Shown piece after piece: positions 1-7,950 of a stretch of DNA of 45,571 bases. Origin of the DNA: an uncultured Actinobacillus sp. (GTDB taxonomy: Bacteria > Pseudomonadota > Gammaproteobacteria > Enterobacterales > Pasteurellaceae); contig NZ_CAMEFX010000016.1 of assembly GCF_945915845.1 (NCBI RefSeq), positions 1-45,571 on the forward strand, in the 5' to 3' direction. The position numbers and the translations under genes are program-made. The number at the start of each line of letters is the position of its first letter. Position 1 is the stretch's first letter. The notes below the pieces were generated by a model. It did not search any database, had not been told where the DNA came from, and was given only the letters and a program-made list of their open reading frames with translations.

Positions 1-7
1 GGGGTCC

Positions 8-313
8 TTATAAGTCGTAAGTATGGGGATCTAAATACAAATGAGATAACCTGTTATTGTCAAATTTAAATATTAATCGATATTGTTTATTGACCCGAAT
101 GGAGTACATCTTATTCTCTTTCGGCTCTAATAATTCGAGATGATTTGCAGGGGGAATACGTAAGTCGTTAAGATTTTCCGCTGCGTTGATCATATCTAAT
201 TTACGCGCAAGCACTTTCCTTAAATTCGCAGGGATTTTGCTATCTGTTTCGCCATATTGGAAAAAACGATAAAGATAGCTATCCCGAAAGTGCGCATAGG
301 TTAGGTTAAACAT
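8..313 (-). CDS. higB: HigB-family toxin (RelE/ParE superfamily mRNA interferase)
   Basis: About 101 residues beginning MFNLTYAHFRDSYLYRFFQYG. The layout matches HigB toxins: a short basic protein, a central Lys/Arg-rich helix (LRKVLARKLDMI), a 'dlrIPPANHLELL' segment matching the family's 'di.iPg..lh.L', and a C-terminal strand 'YSIRVNKQYRLIFKF' matching 'wsi.vn..wRi.F.f'. HigB proteins cut mRNA at the ribosome and are neutralised by a HigA antitoxin encoded just downstream. Here the stop overlaps an AAGGA ribosome binding site pointing left, so higA most likely starts just outside the window. An upstream in-frame start would add 15 residues, but the ATG at 311-313 follows a GAGAGAAAG-type site and gives the normal family length. 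The gene is divergent from hsdR. The fold assignment is fairly secure. Toxicity and pairing with HigA are inferred. Confidence 0.85.
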   Translation of the reverse strand: MFNLTYAHFRDSYLYRFFQYGETDSKIPANLRKVLARKLDMINAAENLNDLRIPPANHLELLEPKENKMYSIRVNKQYRLIFKFDNNRLSHLYLDPHTYDL

Positions 314-329
314 TAGCTTTCTCTCAATG

Positions 330-358
330 AATATATAACAAAAAAATGCACAGTGCAA
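330..358 (-). promoter_or_regulatory. Candidate higBA promoter with overlapping palindromic operator
   Basis: Reading leftward there is a TATATT -10 (330-335), a 17-base spacer and a weak TTGCAC -35 (353-358). The 11-base palindrome TGCACAGTGCA (347-357) overlaps the -35, where an autoregulating HigA antitoxin would be expected to bind. A second perfect inverted repeat, ATCATA-TTG-TATGAT (406-420), lies further into the divergent region toward hsdR. This is inferred from sequence symmetry and position only. Confidence 0.45.
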
Positions 359-452
359 CTATGCATTAACAGGTAAAAGAATAGAGATAGAAGAGATATT
401 CATCAATCATATTGTATGATTTTTGGAATATGGATCACAAAATTAATATACA

Positions 453-478
453 AGGGGCGAAAGATGTGTCGCCCCTAC
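453..478 (-). repeat. REP-like palindrome upstream of hsdR
   Basis: On the minus strand this reads GTAG followed at once by a GC-rich hairpin: an 8-bp perfect stem (AGGGGCGA at 453-460 with TCGCCCCT at 469-476) and an 8-base loop. A GTAG foot next to a palindrome is the hallmark of REP elements mobilised by RAYT (TnpA-REP) Y1 transposases. Two further elements of the same design occur at 3698-3721 and 20973-20997. No RAYT gene is in the window. Confidence 0.6.
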
Positions 479-507
479 AGGATAGACAAACAAAAAAGGA
501 AAAAACA

Positions 508-3500
508 ATGCTCATCAACGAAAACACCATTGAACAAGCCTGTTTGCGATTTTTGCAGGAATTGGGTTGGGATTATACGCACGGTTCGACCATCAATGCC
601 GATGGGGAAAATCCTTGGCGGTTGCGGACGGACGAGGTGGTGTTTCGTTCGGTGTTGCGTGAGGCGGTGGAGCGGTTAAATCCGCAGTTGCCGTCTGCCA
701 CGGTGGATGAAGTGGTGGCGTTGGTGTGCAAAACGGATATTACGGATTTAACGGAGCGTAATCAGCAAGCCTATCGCTATTTGCGTGAGGGCGTTCGGGT
801 GGAATATCGGGAAAATGATGAGCAAAAGGTGGAGTTTGCCCGTTTGATTGATTTTCAACAGCCAAGCCTGAACCGTTTTGATGTGGTGAACCAGCTGACG
901 ATTTTGGGGCGGAAGGGTAATCGCCGTCCTGATGTGATTTGTTATATCAATGGCTTGCCTGTGGTGGTGTTGGAGCTGAAAAATCCTTTGAAAGAGAATG
1001 CGGATTTGCCACAGGCGTTTAATCAGTTGCAGACGTATAAGCAGGAAATCGGCGATCTGTTTGTGTATAACCAAGCCCTTGTGATCAGCGATGGTATTTT
1101 GGCGAAGGTCGGTTCGCTCACGGCAGATTTGGAGCGGTTTACCCCTTGGCGTGTGGTGGACGAGAAGAACAAGCAACGTATTTCCTTTGAACACGAGTTG
1201 GAAGGCTTGGTGCGTGGTTTGCTTAACCCTGCGAGTTTGTTGGATTATATCCAAAATTTTATTGTGTTTGAGCAAACCTCAAGCGGTCGTTTGGTGAAGA
1301 AAATTGCCGCTTATCATCAATTCTACGGCGTAAATGAAGCGGTGGATTGTACGCTGTGGGCGGCGAGCGAGCAGGGCAATGGCAAAATCGGGGTGATGTG
1401 GCATACACAAGGTTCGGGCAAGTCGTTGTCGATGTTGTTTTATGCGGGCAAATTGTTGTCGCAAGCGGAGTTACGCAACCCGACCATTGTGGTGGTTACC
1501 GACCGCAATGATTTGGACGGTCAGCTTTATGCCACCTTTTCAGGCGGTCAGGCGTTAATTCGTCAGCAACCTGTGCAAGCAGACGGCAGGGAGGCGTTGC
1601 GTGAAGAACTTGCCAAGCGAGAAACAGGCGGTGTGATTTTTACCACTATTCAGAAATTCGGTTTGCAAGAGGGCGAGCAGGCTCACCCTGTGTTAAACGA
1701 GCGACACAATATTATTGTGATCAGCGATGAGGCTCACCGTTCGCAATATGGTTTTAGCCAAAGTGTGAAACTGAACGATAAAAACTGCACAGGGACATAC
1801 CGTGTCGGCTATGCAAAACATTTGCGTGATGCTTTGCCAAATGCCTCTTTTATTGGCTTTACCGGCACGCCGATTAGTCTTGAAGATAAAGATACCCAAG
1901 CGGTATTTGGCAAATATGTGTCAATTTATGACTTTGATGATGCAGTGAAAGATGGGGCAACGGTGCCGTTATCTTATGAACCGCGTCAAATTAAGATTGA
2001 TGCGAGTAGTGACTTTGAAAATGCAGTGAAAGAAGCACAAGATTTATTTGTTGAAGATGAAAATTCCTACCGTTTCCGTTTGCGTGAGACGTTGATGGGA
2101 ACAGATGAGCGTTTGCAACGCCTTGCTGAAGATTTTGTGCAACATTTTGAGCAACGTAGTGCTTTAGTAGAAAGTAAGGCAATGTTGGTGACGATGAGTC
2201 GTCAAATTTGTGTGAAATTGTATGAAAAAATCACCGCACTTCGTCCCGAGTGGCATAGTAATGATGTGAATGAAGGGGTGATTAAAATTGTGATGACGGG
2301 TTCGGCAGACGATTCTGATGAAATTCAAAGGCATATTTATTCTGCGCAAGATAAAAAGCTGTTGGAACGCCGTTTTAAAGATCCTGACGATCCGCTGAAA
2401 ATTGTGATTGTGCGTGATATGTGGCTAACAGGTTTTGATGCCCCTTGTTGTAATACCATTTATATCGATAAACCAATGCGTGGACATAATTTAATGCAGG
2501 CGATTGCACGCGTAAACCGTGTGTTCCGCAATAAAAGCCGTGAAAATGGCGGTTTGATTGTGGATTATGTAGGTATTGTGGAAGAACTGAAAGAAGCGAA
2601 ATTGGAATATTCGCGTGCAAACGGTAAAGGCGAAATTATCGTGGATATTGCGAAAGTGAAAGCCAAGATGCTGGAATATTTCGACATTATTCGTGTGCTA
2701 TTTGCAACACCTGTGAAAGGTGAAAGTTTTAAACTGAATGATGTGTTGCAGTTAGAAGATGAAACAGCGTTGTTCCATCAAATTATGTTGGGTGGCAACC
2801 ATATTATTGGGTTAGATCATCAAGAAAATAAAAACCAAAGTGATCGCACTTCTTCAGAAAATTCTCGCCGCAAAGTCTTTTTGAATGCGGTTCGTAGTGC
2901 GAAAAAGGGGTATTGTTTGTGTGGGACTTTACCTAGTGTCAAGACATATGAGAAAGAGCTTGCCTTTTATGATGCTGTGCGTGCGATTATTGCGAAACGT
3001 TCGCCAGGCGATAAAACCAATATGGCAGATCGTCAATTGAAATTGGTAGGGCTAATCAATCGGGCTGTGCAGGCAGATGGTGCTGTGAATTTGTTGGATA
3101 TGTTACATCGCGACCAACCTAATATTAGTTTATTATCTGAAGAATTCTTAGACAAAGTCGGGAAAAGTAAGACAAAACATCTGTGGTTGCTTGCGGTAGA
3201 GCGGTATCTTCGTGCTGAAATTCAGAATAAAGGTGGTGTGAATATTGCGGTACAAAAGGATTTCGAGCAACGTTTAGCGGAAGCGATGCGTAAATATAAT
3301 AATCACACCATTAGCATTTTAGATGTGCTTGATGAATTGATTAAGATGGCAAAAGATTTCACGGAGCGTTTACAACGTGGTGAAAAATTAGGTTTATCGC
3401 CAGCAGAAATTGCCTTTTACGATGCCCTTGCTCGCAATGAAAGTGCGGTACGAGAATTGGGCGATGAAGCCTTGAAAAACTTAGCAAAAGCGATTACCGA

Positions 3501-3681
3501 TAAACTGCGTAAATCCGCCACTATCGACTGGCAATACAAAGAAGCCGTGCGTGCCAAAATGCGAAACTTGGTGCGTGTAACGTTGAGATTATTCAAATAT
3601 CCACCGGATAAATGCGATGAGGCAATCCAATTTGTGTTGGAACAAGCGGAAGTGATTGCGGATGAATTGACGGCGGTGTGA
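508..3681 (+). CDS. hsdR: Type I restriction endonuclease subunit R (HsdR)
   Basis: A 1057-residue motor/nuclease subunit of a type I restriction-modification enzyme, which translocates DNA and cuts it with HsdM and HsdS. Visible motifs in order: the PD-(D/E)XK nuclease core D142...E156-L-K158; Walker A GSGKS at 302-306; a DEAH box at 407-410; 'GFTGTP' motif III; 'LTGFDAP' and the arginine-finger motif 'QAIARVNR' from about 664; and a helical C-terminal domain typical of the family. Length fits the EcoR124I/HindI-type group. The reading frame is open further upstream, but ATG 508 has an AAAAAAGGA site seven bases before it and gives the usual start MLINENTIEQ. No hsdM or hsdS is present in the window. 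They may lie beyond higBA, or this could be an orphan subunit. The first about 1.2 kb is clearly more GC-rich than the rest, suggesting a mosaic allele. Confidence 0.95.
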   Translation: MLINENTIEQACLRFLQELGWDYTHGSTINADGENPWRLRTDEVVFRSVLREAVERLNPQLPSATVDEVVALVCKTDITDLTERNQQAYRYLREGVRVEYRENDEQKVEFARLIDFQQPSLNRFDVVNQLTILGRKGNRRPDVICYINGLPVVVLELKNPLKENADLPQAFNQLQTYKQEIGDLFVYNQALVISDGILAKVGSLTADLERFTPWRVVDEKNKQRISFEHELEGLVRGLLNPASLLDYIQNFIVFEQTSSGRLVKKIAAYHQFYGVNEAVDCTLWAASEQGNGKIGVMWHTQGSGKSLSMLFYAGKLLSQAELRNPTIVVVTDRNDLDGQLYATFSGGQALIRQQPVQADGREALREELAKRETGGVIFTTIQKFGLQEGEQAHPVLNERHNIIVISDEAHRSQYGFSQSVKLNDKNCTGTYRVGYAKHLRDALPNASFIGFTGTPISLEDKDTQAVFGKYVSIYDFDDAVKDGATVPLSYEPRQIKIDASSDFENAVKEAQDLFVEDENSYRFRLRETLMGTDERLQRLAEDFVQHFEQRSALVESKAMLVTMSRQICVKLYEKITALRPEWHSNDVNEGVIKIVMTGSADDSDEIQRHIYSAQDKKLLERRFKDPDDPLKIVIVRDMWLTGFDAPCCNTIYIDKPMRGHNLMQAIARVNRVFRNKSRENGGLIVDYVGIVEELKEAKLEYSRANGKGEIIVDIAKVKAKMLEYFDIIRVLFATPVKGESFKLNDVLQLEDETALFHQIMLGGNHIIGLDHQENKNQSDRTSSENSRRKVFLNAVRSAKKGYCLCGTLPSVKTYEKELAFYDAVRAIIAKRSPGDKTNMADRQLKLVGLINRAVQADGAVNLLDMLHRDQPNISLLSEEFLDKVGKSKTKHLWLLAVERYLRAEIQNKGGVNIAVQKDFEQRLAEAMRKYNNHTISILDVLDELIKMAKDFTERLQRGEKLGLSPAEIAFYDALARNESAVRELGDEALKNLAKAITDKLRKSATIDWQYKEAVRAKMRNLVRVTLRLFKYPPDKCDEAIQFVLEQAEVIADELTAV

Positions 3682-3697
3682 GGTTTGACGATGGTAT

Positions 3698-3721
3698 GGG
3701 CGGACATGAAATCCGCCCTAT
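3698..3721 (-). repeat. REP-like palindrome between convergent hsdR and dolP
   Basis: Minus strand ATAG followed by the hairpin GGGCGGA / TCCGCCC (3698-3704 with 3712-3718, 7-base loop). It has the same orientation and layout as the element before hsdR, with the foot changed from GTAG to ATAG. There is no T-run on either side, so it is a poor intrinsic terminator even though it sits between convergent genes. Confidence 0.5.
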
Positions 3722-3729
3722 GACACAAA

Positions 3730-4317
3730 TTAATCTAAATATTTAAATACTTTCATCACCTGTTTTACACCGCTCACTTCACTGGCAATTTTGGCTGCCG
3801 CAGTGGCTTGATCTTGGGTGACATTGCCCATTAAATATACGGTTGCATTTTCAGTGATAGCTTTAACGTCAGTCGTTTTAACTTTGGCATCAACCAGCAT
3901 ATTGGATTTTACTTTAGTGGTGATCCAACTGTCTTGTGCACGTTGTGAAAGACTAATTGGCGTGCCAATGGTCATTTCATTGTAAACCTCGTTATCATTT
4001 ACGCCTTCAACGCCTTTGGTTAAGCTAGTTGCTGTTTCTTTGGACATCTCATTCGGCATTTGACCGATTAATAATACACGACCGCTATAAGCCACTACGA
4101 CAGTACGTCCTTCGGCTTTAATTTGCTCATCTTTAGTAATGGCATCATAAACTTTAAATTCTAAGGTTTCGTCATCAATTTGCGTGCCGGTTGTACGAGG
4201 GTCTGTGGCAATTTTACCACCTATTGCCGCGCCGCCCACTACCGCCGCTACACAACCTTGTAGCAAAACCGCAGATCCTAGAATGAACGCTAATTTTTTT
4301 ATGTGTTTGATTGTCAT
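3730..4317 (-). CDS. dolP: Outer-membrane lipoprotein with two BON domains (DolP/YraP family)
   Basis: 195 residues. The N-terminus is a lipoprotein signal peptide with lipobox LLQGC, putting the lipidated cysteine at residue 22. A short glycine/alanine-rich stretch then leads to two BON domains, roughly residues 50-110 and 125-190. In E. coli DolP helps keep the outer membrane intact and influences BamA. The start is set by an AAGGAG site just upstream of the ATG at 4315-4317, and the longer in-frame start lacks both a signal peptide pattern and a binding site. The gene stands alone here. Its usual neighbours in E. coli (lpoA, yraN, diaA) are not adjacent. It is convergent with hsdR and divergent from ald. 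Confidence 0.9.
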   Translation of the reverse strand: MTIKHIKKLAFILGSAVLLQGCVAAVVGGAAIGGKIATDPRTTGTQIDDETLEFKVYDAITKDEQIKAEGRTVVVAYSGRVLLIGQMPNEMSKETATSLTKGVEGVNDNEVYNEMTIGTPISLSQRAQDSWITTKVKSNMLVDAKVKTTDVKAITENATVYLMGNVTQDQATAAAKIASEVSGVKQVMKVFKYLD

Positions 4318-4397
4318 AAAAATCTCCTTAAATAATTGTGCCATAGTTTGCGGTTAAGTCATTAAGCTGTCAACTTTTATTTGTAAATTTAATCCAC

Positions 4398-4437
4398 AAA
4401 GCGCGGTCAAGAAAATGAAATTTTTAACCGCACTTTT
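4398..4437. repeat. Inverted pair of DNA uptake signals (one degenerate)
   Basis: AAAGCGCGGT (4398-4407, one base off the Hin consensus) faces an exact ACCGCACTTTT (4427-4437). Such inverted uptake-signal pairs are common in Pasteurellaceae intergenic DNA. Here the pair lies between divergent genes rather than at a gene end. Confidence 0.7.
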
Positions 4438-4454
4438 GCACTTATTTTTCAAAA

Positions 4455-4496
4455 TGTGAGCATATTCACAAAATTTTATCAAAAAGTAACTATAAT
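4455..4496 (+). promoter_or_regulatory. CRP site plus -10 box: likely class II promoter for ald
   Basis: TGTGA-GCATAT-TCACA (4455-4470) matches both halves of the CRP consensus. A perfect TATAAT lies at 4491-4496 with no good -35. With a start near 4503 the CRP site is centred about 41 bases upstream, the spacing of class II CRP-activated promoters. This implies a leader of about 110 bases before ald. Confidence 0.7.
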
Positions 4497-4512
4497 GTAA
4501 CATAAATGTTAC
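4497..4512. promoter_or_regulatory. 16-bp perfect palindrome across the predicted ald transcription start
   Basis: GTAACATAAATGTTAC is a perfect 7+2+7 inverted repeat directly after the TATAAT box, covering the predicted start point, which is a classic repressor position. Its half-sites (GTAACA, TGTTAC) are those of the GntR-type operators at 40.06 and 40.19 kb but in the opposite (everted) arrangement. The binding protein is unknown. Confidence 0.45.
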
Positions 4513-4612
4513 CAATTGCTCGATTTAACATTTTTAATAAGCTGGTTACGCTTTTCAGAATGTTGTACACCTAAATCACTCATCGAACATCAATCTCATT
4601 AAGGAGGATATT

Positions 4613-5725
4613 ATGATTATAGGTTGTCCAAAAGAAGTAAAAGTTCAGGAATATCGTGTTGGTTTAACCCCTGCTAATGTTCAATCCTATGTGGAAGCAG
4701 TCCATACTGTTTATATTGAGCAGGGCGCGGGAGCAGAAATCGGATTTGCCGATGAAGCTTATCAAGCTGCGGGGGCGATTATCACAGATAAAACAACGCT
4801 ATTTGAAAAAAGTGATATGATCATCAAAGTGAAAGAACCGATTGAATGTGAATATCCTTATTTTAGAGAAAACCAAATCCTTTATACCTATCTTCATCTT
4901 GCCGCAGATAAACCACTTACCGATATGTTGCTTGAACGTAACATTCAATCTATCGCTTATGAAACCATTAAAACCCCAACAGGTTTGCCTTGCCTCGCGC
5001 CAATGAGTTCTATTGCCGGACGTTTGGCAACCTTGGAAGCGGCGAAATATATTCAAAAAACCTTTGGCGGTGCCGGGGTGTTATTAAGTGGTACAGCCGG
5101 CACACCTAAAGCGAAAGTGGTGATTTTAGGTGCAGGCGTGGTGGGGTTGAATGCGGCTCAAGTGGCGATGGGTATTGGGGCTGATGTGACCATTTTAGAT
5201 ATTAATGCGGCACGCTTAGCTTATATCGATCAAATTTTTGATATGCGTATTAAAACCTTGACGAGTTCGCGCGGTAATATTTTGAGCTTGTTACCTGAAG
5301 CGGATGTGGTAATTGGGGCCGTCTTAATTCCGGGAGCAAAAGCACCGCACTTATTGCGCAAAGATGATTTGAAATTGATGAAAAAAGGCGCAGTGTTGGT
5401 GGATGTGGCGATTGATCAAGGTGGTTGTTTTGAGACCTCAAAAGCCACTACGCACAATGACCCCATTTATGAGATTGATGGCGTGATTCATTATTGTGTG
5501 GCAAACATGCCGGGTTGTGTGGCGCGCACATCGACATTAGGTTTAACTGATTCAACCTTAGAATATGGCTTAAAAATTGCGGCATTAGGTGTTAAAGCCG
5601 CCTGTTTATCTGATCCTGCCTTATTGCAAGGTTTAAATACCTATAACGGTAAATGCACGTTTAAAGGTGTGAGCGATGCCTTTGGCATTGAATATACCGA
5701 ACCACAAGTGGCGTTAAACGCTTAA
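4613..5725 (+). CDS. ald: Alanine dehydrogenase
   Basis: 370 residues, the normal length for L-alanine dehydrogenase, which reversibly deaminates L-alanine to pyruvate and ammonia with NAD. Conserved features are R15 and the substrate/catalytic pair K74 and H95, followed by the Rossmann nucleotide site GAGVVG at 173-178. An ideal AAGGAGG ribosome site precedes the ATG. The gene has its own CRP-type promoter and lies 87 bases ahead of an NSS-family amino acid symporter, with a hairpin in between. Together they look like a catabolic pair: uptake of an amino acid, plausibly alanine, and its conversion to pyruvate. The enzyme assignment is secure. The pairing with the transporter is inferred from context. 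Confidence 0.95.
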   Translation: MIIGCPKEVKVQEYRVGLTPANVQSYVEAVHTVYIEQGAGAEIGFADEAYQAAGAIITDKTTLFEKSDMIIKVKEPIECEYPYFRENQILYTYLHLAADKPLTDMLLERNIQSIAYETIKTPTGLPCLAPMSSIAGRLATLEAAKYIQKTFGGAGVLLSGTAGTPKAKVVILGAGVVGLNAAQVAMGIGADVTILDINAARLAYIDQIFDMRIKTLTSSRGNILSLLPEADVVIGAVLIPGAKAPHLLRKDDLKLMKKGAVLVDVAIDQGGCFETSKATTHNDPIYEIDGVIHYCVANMPGCVARTSTLGLTDSTLEYGLKIAALGVKAACLSDPALLQGLNTYNGKCTFKGVSDAFGIEYTEPQVALNA

Positions 5726-5752
5726 TCAAAATATCAAGCCGAGTTGTATGAG

Positions 5753-5790
5753 AACGTCCCTCTGTGTGTTATCACAGACGGGCGTTTTGG
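5753..5790 (+). terminator. Terminator or attenuator between ald and the NSS symporter gene
   Basis: A long stem, AACGTCCCTCTGTG (5753-5766) with CACAGACGGGCGTT (5773-5786), has one mismatch and one G-T pair, a 6-base loop and a short T-run. It could end most ald transcripts while letting some read into the next gene. Confidence 0.65.
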
Positions 5791-5812
5791 CTATCCAAAA
5801 ACGAGGTGAAAT

Positions 5813-7180
5813 ATGAGTGTTAACACAAAGAAAATACGACAGTCTTGGTCTAGTCAACTGACTTATATATTAACCGTCGCCGGGGCAACGGTGGGATTTG
5901 GCGCAACCTGGCGTTTTCCTTATTTAGTCGGTGAGAATGGCGGAGGGGCTTATGTATTACTGTTTTGTATTGCGATGATCGTTATCGGGATTCCGATGAT
6001 TTTAGTAGAAAATGTGATTGGTCGACGCATGCAAGTCAATTCCATTGATGCCTTTGGTGGGGAAGTCAATGGGAAGAAAATTGCTGGCGCGTGGAAAATC
6101 TTAGGTTATATGGGGTTATTAGGCTCCTTTGGCATTCTTGCCTATTATATGGTGTTAGGCGGTTGGGTGTTGACCTATATTGGCAGCCTTATTTCAGGTA
6201 ACTTAGATTTATCCGAGCATGTCACCATTGAAACAACATCTGCATTTTTTAATGACAAAATTAAAAACTCGCCCATTACTGTGCTCATTTACACCGCACT
6301 TTTTGTGGCAGCGAATTACGTCATTTTAATTAAGGGGATAAAAGATGGCATTGAGCGTTCTGTGAAAATTTTGATGCCGTTATTATTTATCTGTTTAATT
6401 ATTATGATTATTCGGAATATCACCTTACCGGGTGCGATAGAAGGTATTAAATTCTACCTTGTGCCTGATTTTTCAAAAATCACAAAAGAGTTATTTGTCT
6501 TCGTGTTAGGGCAAGTATTCTTTGCTTTGAGCCTTGGTTTTGGGGTATTGATTACCTTATCAAGTTATCTGTCTAAACAAGAAAATTTAGTGCGTACAGC
6601 AACGATTACCGGTGTGATCAATACGCTGATTGCACTTGCCGCCGGCTTTATGATTTTCCCTTCGTTGTTTACTTTTAATGTTGCCCCCAATTCAGGGCCC
6701 ACTTTAGTGTTCCAAAGTTTGCCGATTGTTTTTTCTCATATGTGGGCAGGGGGCATATTTGCCACCGTTTTCTTTAGCTTGTTGATTACCGCCGCATTGA
6801 CGACATCCATTACAATTTATGAAGTGTTGGTTACCGCGGTGCAAGAAAAAACGGCATTTAGTCGAAAACAAGCCATTACCTTAGTCTTAGTGGGAACCTT
6901 TATTTTAGGCAATATTCCTTCTGTGTTGGGTGATAATGTTTGGGGGCATATTTCTATTGGGGGGCAAAGTATTTTTGATGCCTTTGATTATGCCAGTGGC
7001 AATATTTTGTTTATTTTGACCGCACTTGGTAGCGCGATTTTTGTCGGTTATGTGCTTAAAGATGAAGCAAAAAGAGAATTAGGCGCGGGAAAAACCTTTA
7101 CAAAACTCTGGTTTAATTATGTGAAATTTGTTATTCCATTGATTATTCTTGTCATTTTTATTAATTCCAACTTCTTATAA
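5813..7180 (+). CDS. Sodium-dependent symporter of the NSS (SNF) family
   Basis: 455 residues, almost entirely hydrophobic segments consistent with 11-12 membrane helices. The first helix carries 'ATVGFGATWRFPYLVGENGG', the NSS signature that forms the sodium and substrate sites in LeuT-type transporters. Bacterial members take up amino acids with sodium. The substrate cannot be read from sequence, but the position just after alanine dehydrogenase suggests alanine or another small neutral amino acid. A GAGGTGA ribosome site precedes the ATG. A terminator follows directly, making ald and this gene a two-gene unit. Confidence 0.88.
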   Translation: MSVNTKKIRQSWSSQLTYILTVAGATVGFGATWRFPYLVGENGGGAYVLLFCIAMIVIGIPMILVENVIGRRMQVNSIDAFGGEVNGKKIAGAWKILGYMGLLGSFGILAYYMVLGGWVLTYIGSLISGNLDLSEHVTIETTSAFFNDKIKNSPITVLIYTALFVAANYVILIKGIKDGIERSVKILMPLLFICLIIMIIRNITLPGAIEGIKFYLVPDFSKITKELFVFVLGQVFFALSLGFGVLITLSSYLSKQENLVRTATITGVINTLIALAAGFMIFPSLFTFNVAPNSGPTLVFQSLPIVFSHMWAGGIFATVFFSLLITAALTTSITIYEVLVTAVQEKTAFSRKQAITLVLVGTFILGNIPSVLGDNVWGHISIGGQSIFDAFDYASGNILFILTALGSAIFVGYVLKDEAKRELGAGKTFTKLWFNYVKFVIPLIILVIFINSNFL

Positions 7181-7189
7181 GGAAGAATA

Positions 7190-7215
7190 AAGGATAGGCA
7201 CATGTCTATCCTTTT
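7190..7215 (+). terminator. Intrinsic terminator after the NSS symporter gene
   Basis: AAGGATAG (7190-7197) pairs with CTATCCTT (7206-7213) around an 8-base loop, followed by a T-run. Confidence 0.75.
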
Positions 7216-7359
7216 CACCGAGAACAAGGATTGTCTATTGCATAATCACTTGAATTCCTATAGAATTTCGGCGTTTTGTAAAAAAGAATAAGCCAAGAGA
7301 GTCTATTTATACTTTGTTGGCAATTACAGTGAGTTAAATTTACTAGAAGGAATAACACT

Positions 7360-7902
7360 ATTAAACCTGTAAAACGTGTTCAATCAAATCGCGCCCATCG
7401 TCTTAATGATGAAATTCGCGGTATTAAAGAAGTTCGCTTAACGGATGAGAATGGCGAGCAAGTAGGTATTGTTTCATTGCAAGATGCGCTTGCAAGAGCA
7501 GAAGAAGCAGATTTGGATTTAGTGGAAATTAGTCCAAATGCTGAGCCACCTGTTTGTCGTATTATGAATTACGGTAAATTCATTTACGAGAAAGAAAAAG
7601 CCGCAAAAGAGCAGAAGAAAAAACAAAAAGTAGTACAAGTGAAGGAAATTAAATTCCGTCCGGGTACAGACGAGGGAGACTACCAAGTTAAACTTCGTAG
7701 CATTATGCGTTTCTTAGAAGACGGCGACAAAGTAAAAATTACCGTGCGTTTCCGTGGTCGCGAAATGGCTCACCAAGAAATTGGTTTTGATGTATTAGAA
7801 CGTGTTAAGCAAGATACATCAGAAGTGGCGGCAGTAGAATCAGCGCCAGGTAAATTAGAAGGTCGCCAAGCAGTAATGGTGATTGCACCGAAGAAAAAAT
7901 AA
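7360..7902 (+). CDS. infC: Translation initiation factor IF-3, AUU start codon
   Basis: 180 residues when read from ATT at 7360. The reading frame upstream of the first ATG/TTG clearly encodes the conserved IF-3 N-terminus ([20 protein letters not shown]), so translation must start at this ATT. An AGAAGGA site (7345-7351) sits eight bases before it. E. coli infC also starts with AUU, which lets IF-3 repress its own synthesis because the factor rejects non-standard starts. Later blocks '[16 protein letters not shown]' and '[15 protein letters not shown]' mark the linker and C-terminal domain. thrS, upstream of infC in E. coli, is absent here. A start at the internal TTG 7477 would remove 39 residues and is wrong. 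Confidence 0.97.
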   Translation: MKPVKRVQSNRAHRLNDEIRGIKEVRLTDENGEQVGIVSLQDALARAEEADLDLVEISPNAEPPVCRIMNYGKFIYEKEKAAKEQKKKQKVVQVKEIKFRPGTDEGDYQVKLRSIMRFLEDGDKVKITVRFRGREMAHQEIGFDVLERVKQDTSEVAAVESAPGKLEGRQAVMVIAPKKK

Positions 7903-7916
7903 TATTTTCTTGCATA

Positions 7917-7950
7917 AAACGGATGGATTTTGTAAAATTCGTCCGTTTTT
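7917..7950 (+). terminator. Strong hairpin with T-run between infC and rpmI
   Basis: A 15-base arm (7917-7931) pairs fully with 7934-7948 using two G-T pairs, then TTTTT. The apical pairs will open, leaving a small loop. It lies only 14 bases past the infC stop, so it probably limits read-through into rpmI-rplT. Confidence 0.75.

Noticed and set aside
748-1275. Long minus-strand open frame inside hsdR, and several similar ones in other genes
   Set aside because: It lies antisense to conserved helicase and nuclease motifs, has biased repetitive composition and no ribosome site. It is a shadow of the real gene.
3698-3721. Hairpin between hsdR and dolP as a two-way terminator
   Set aside because: Stem is good but neither strand has a T-run. 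Better explained as a REP-like element.
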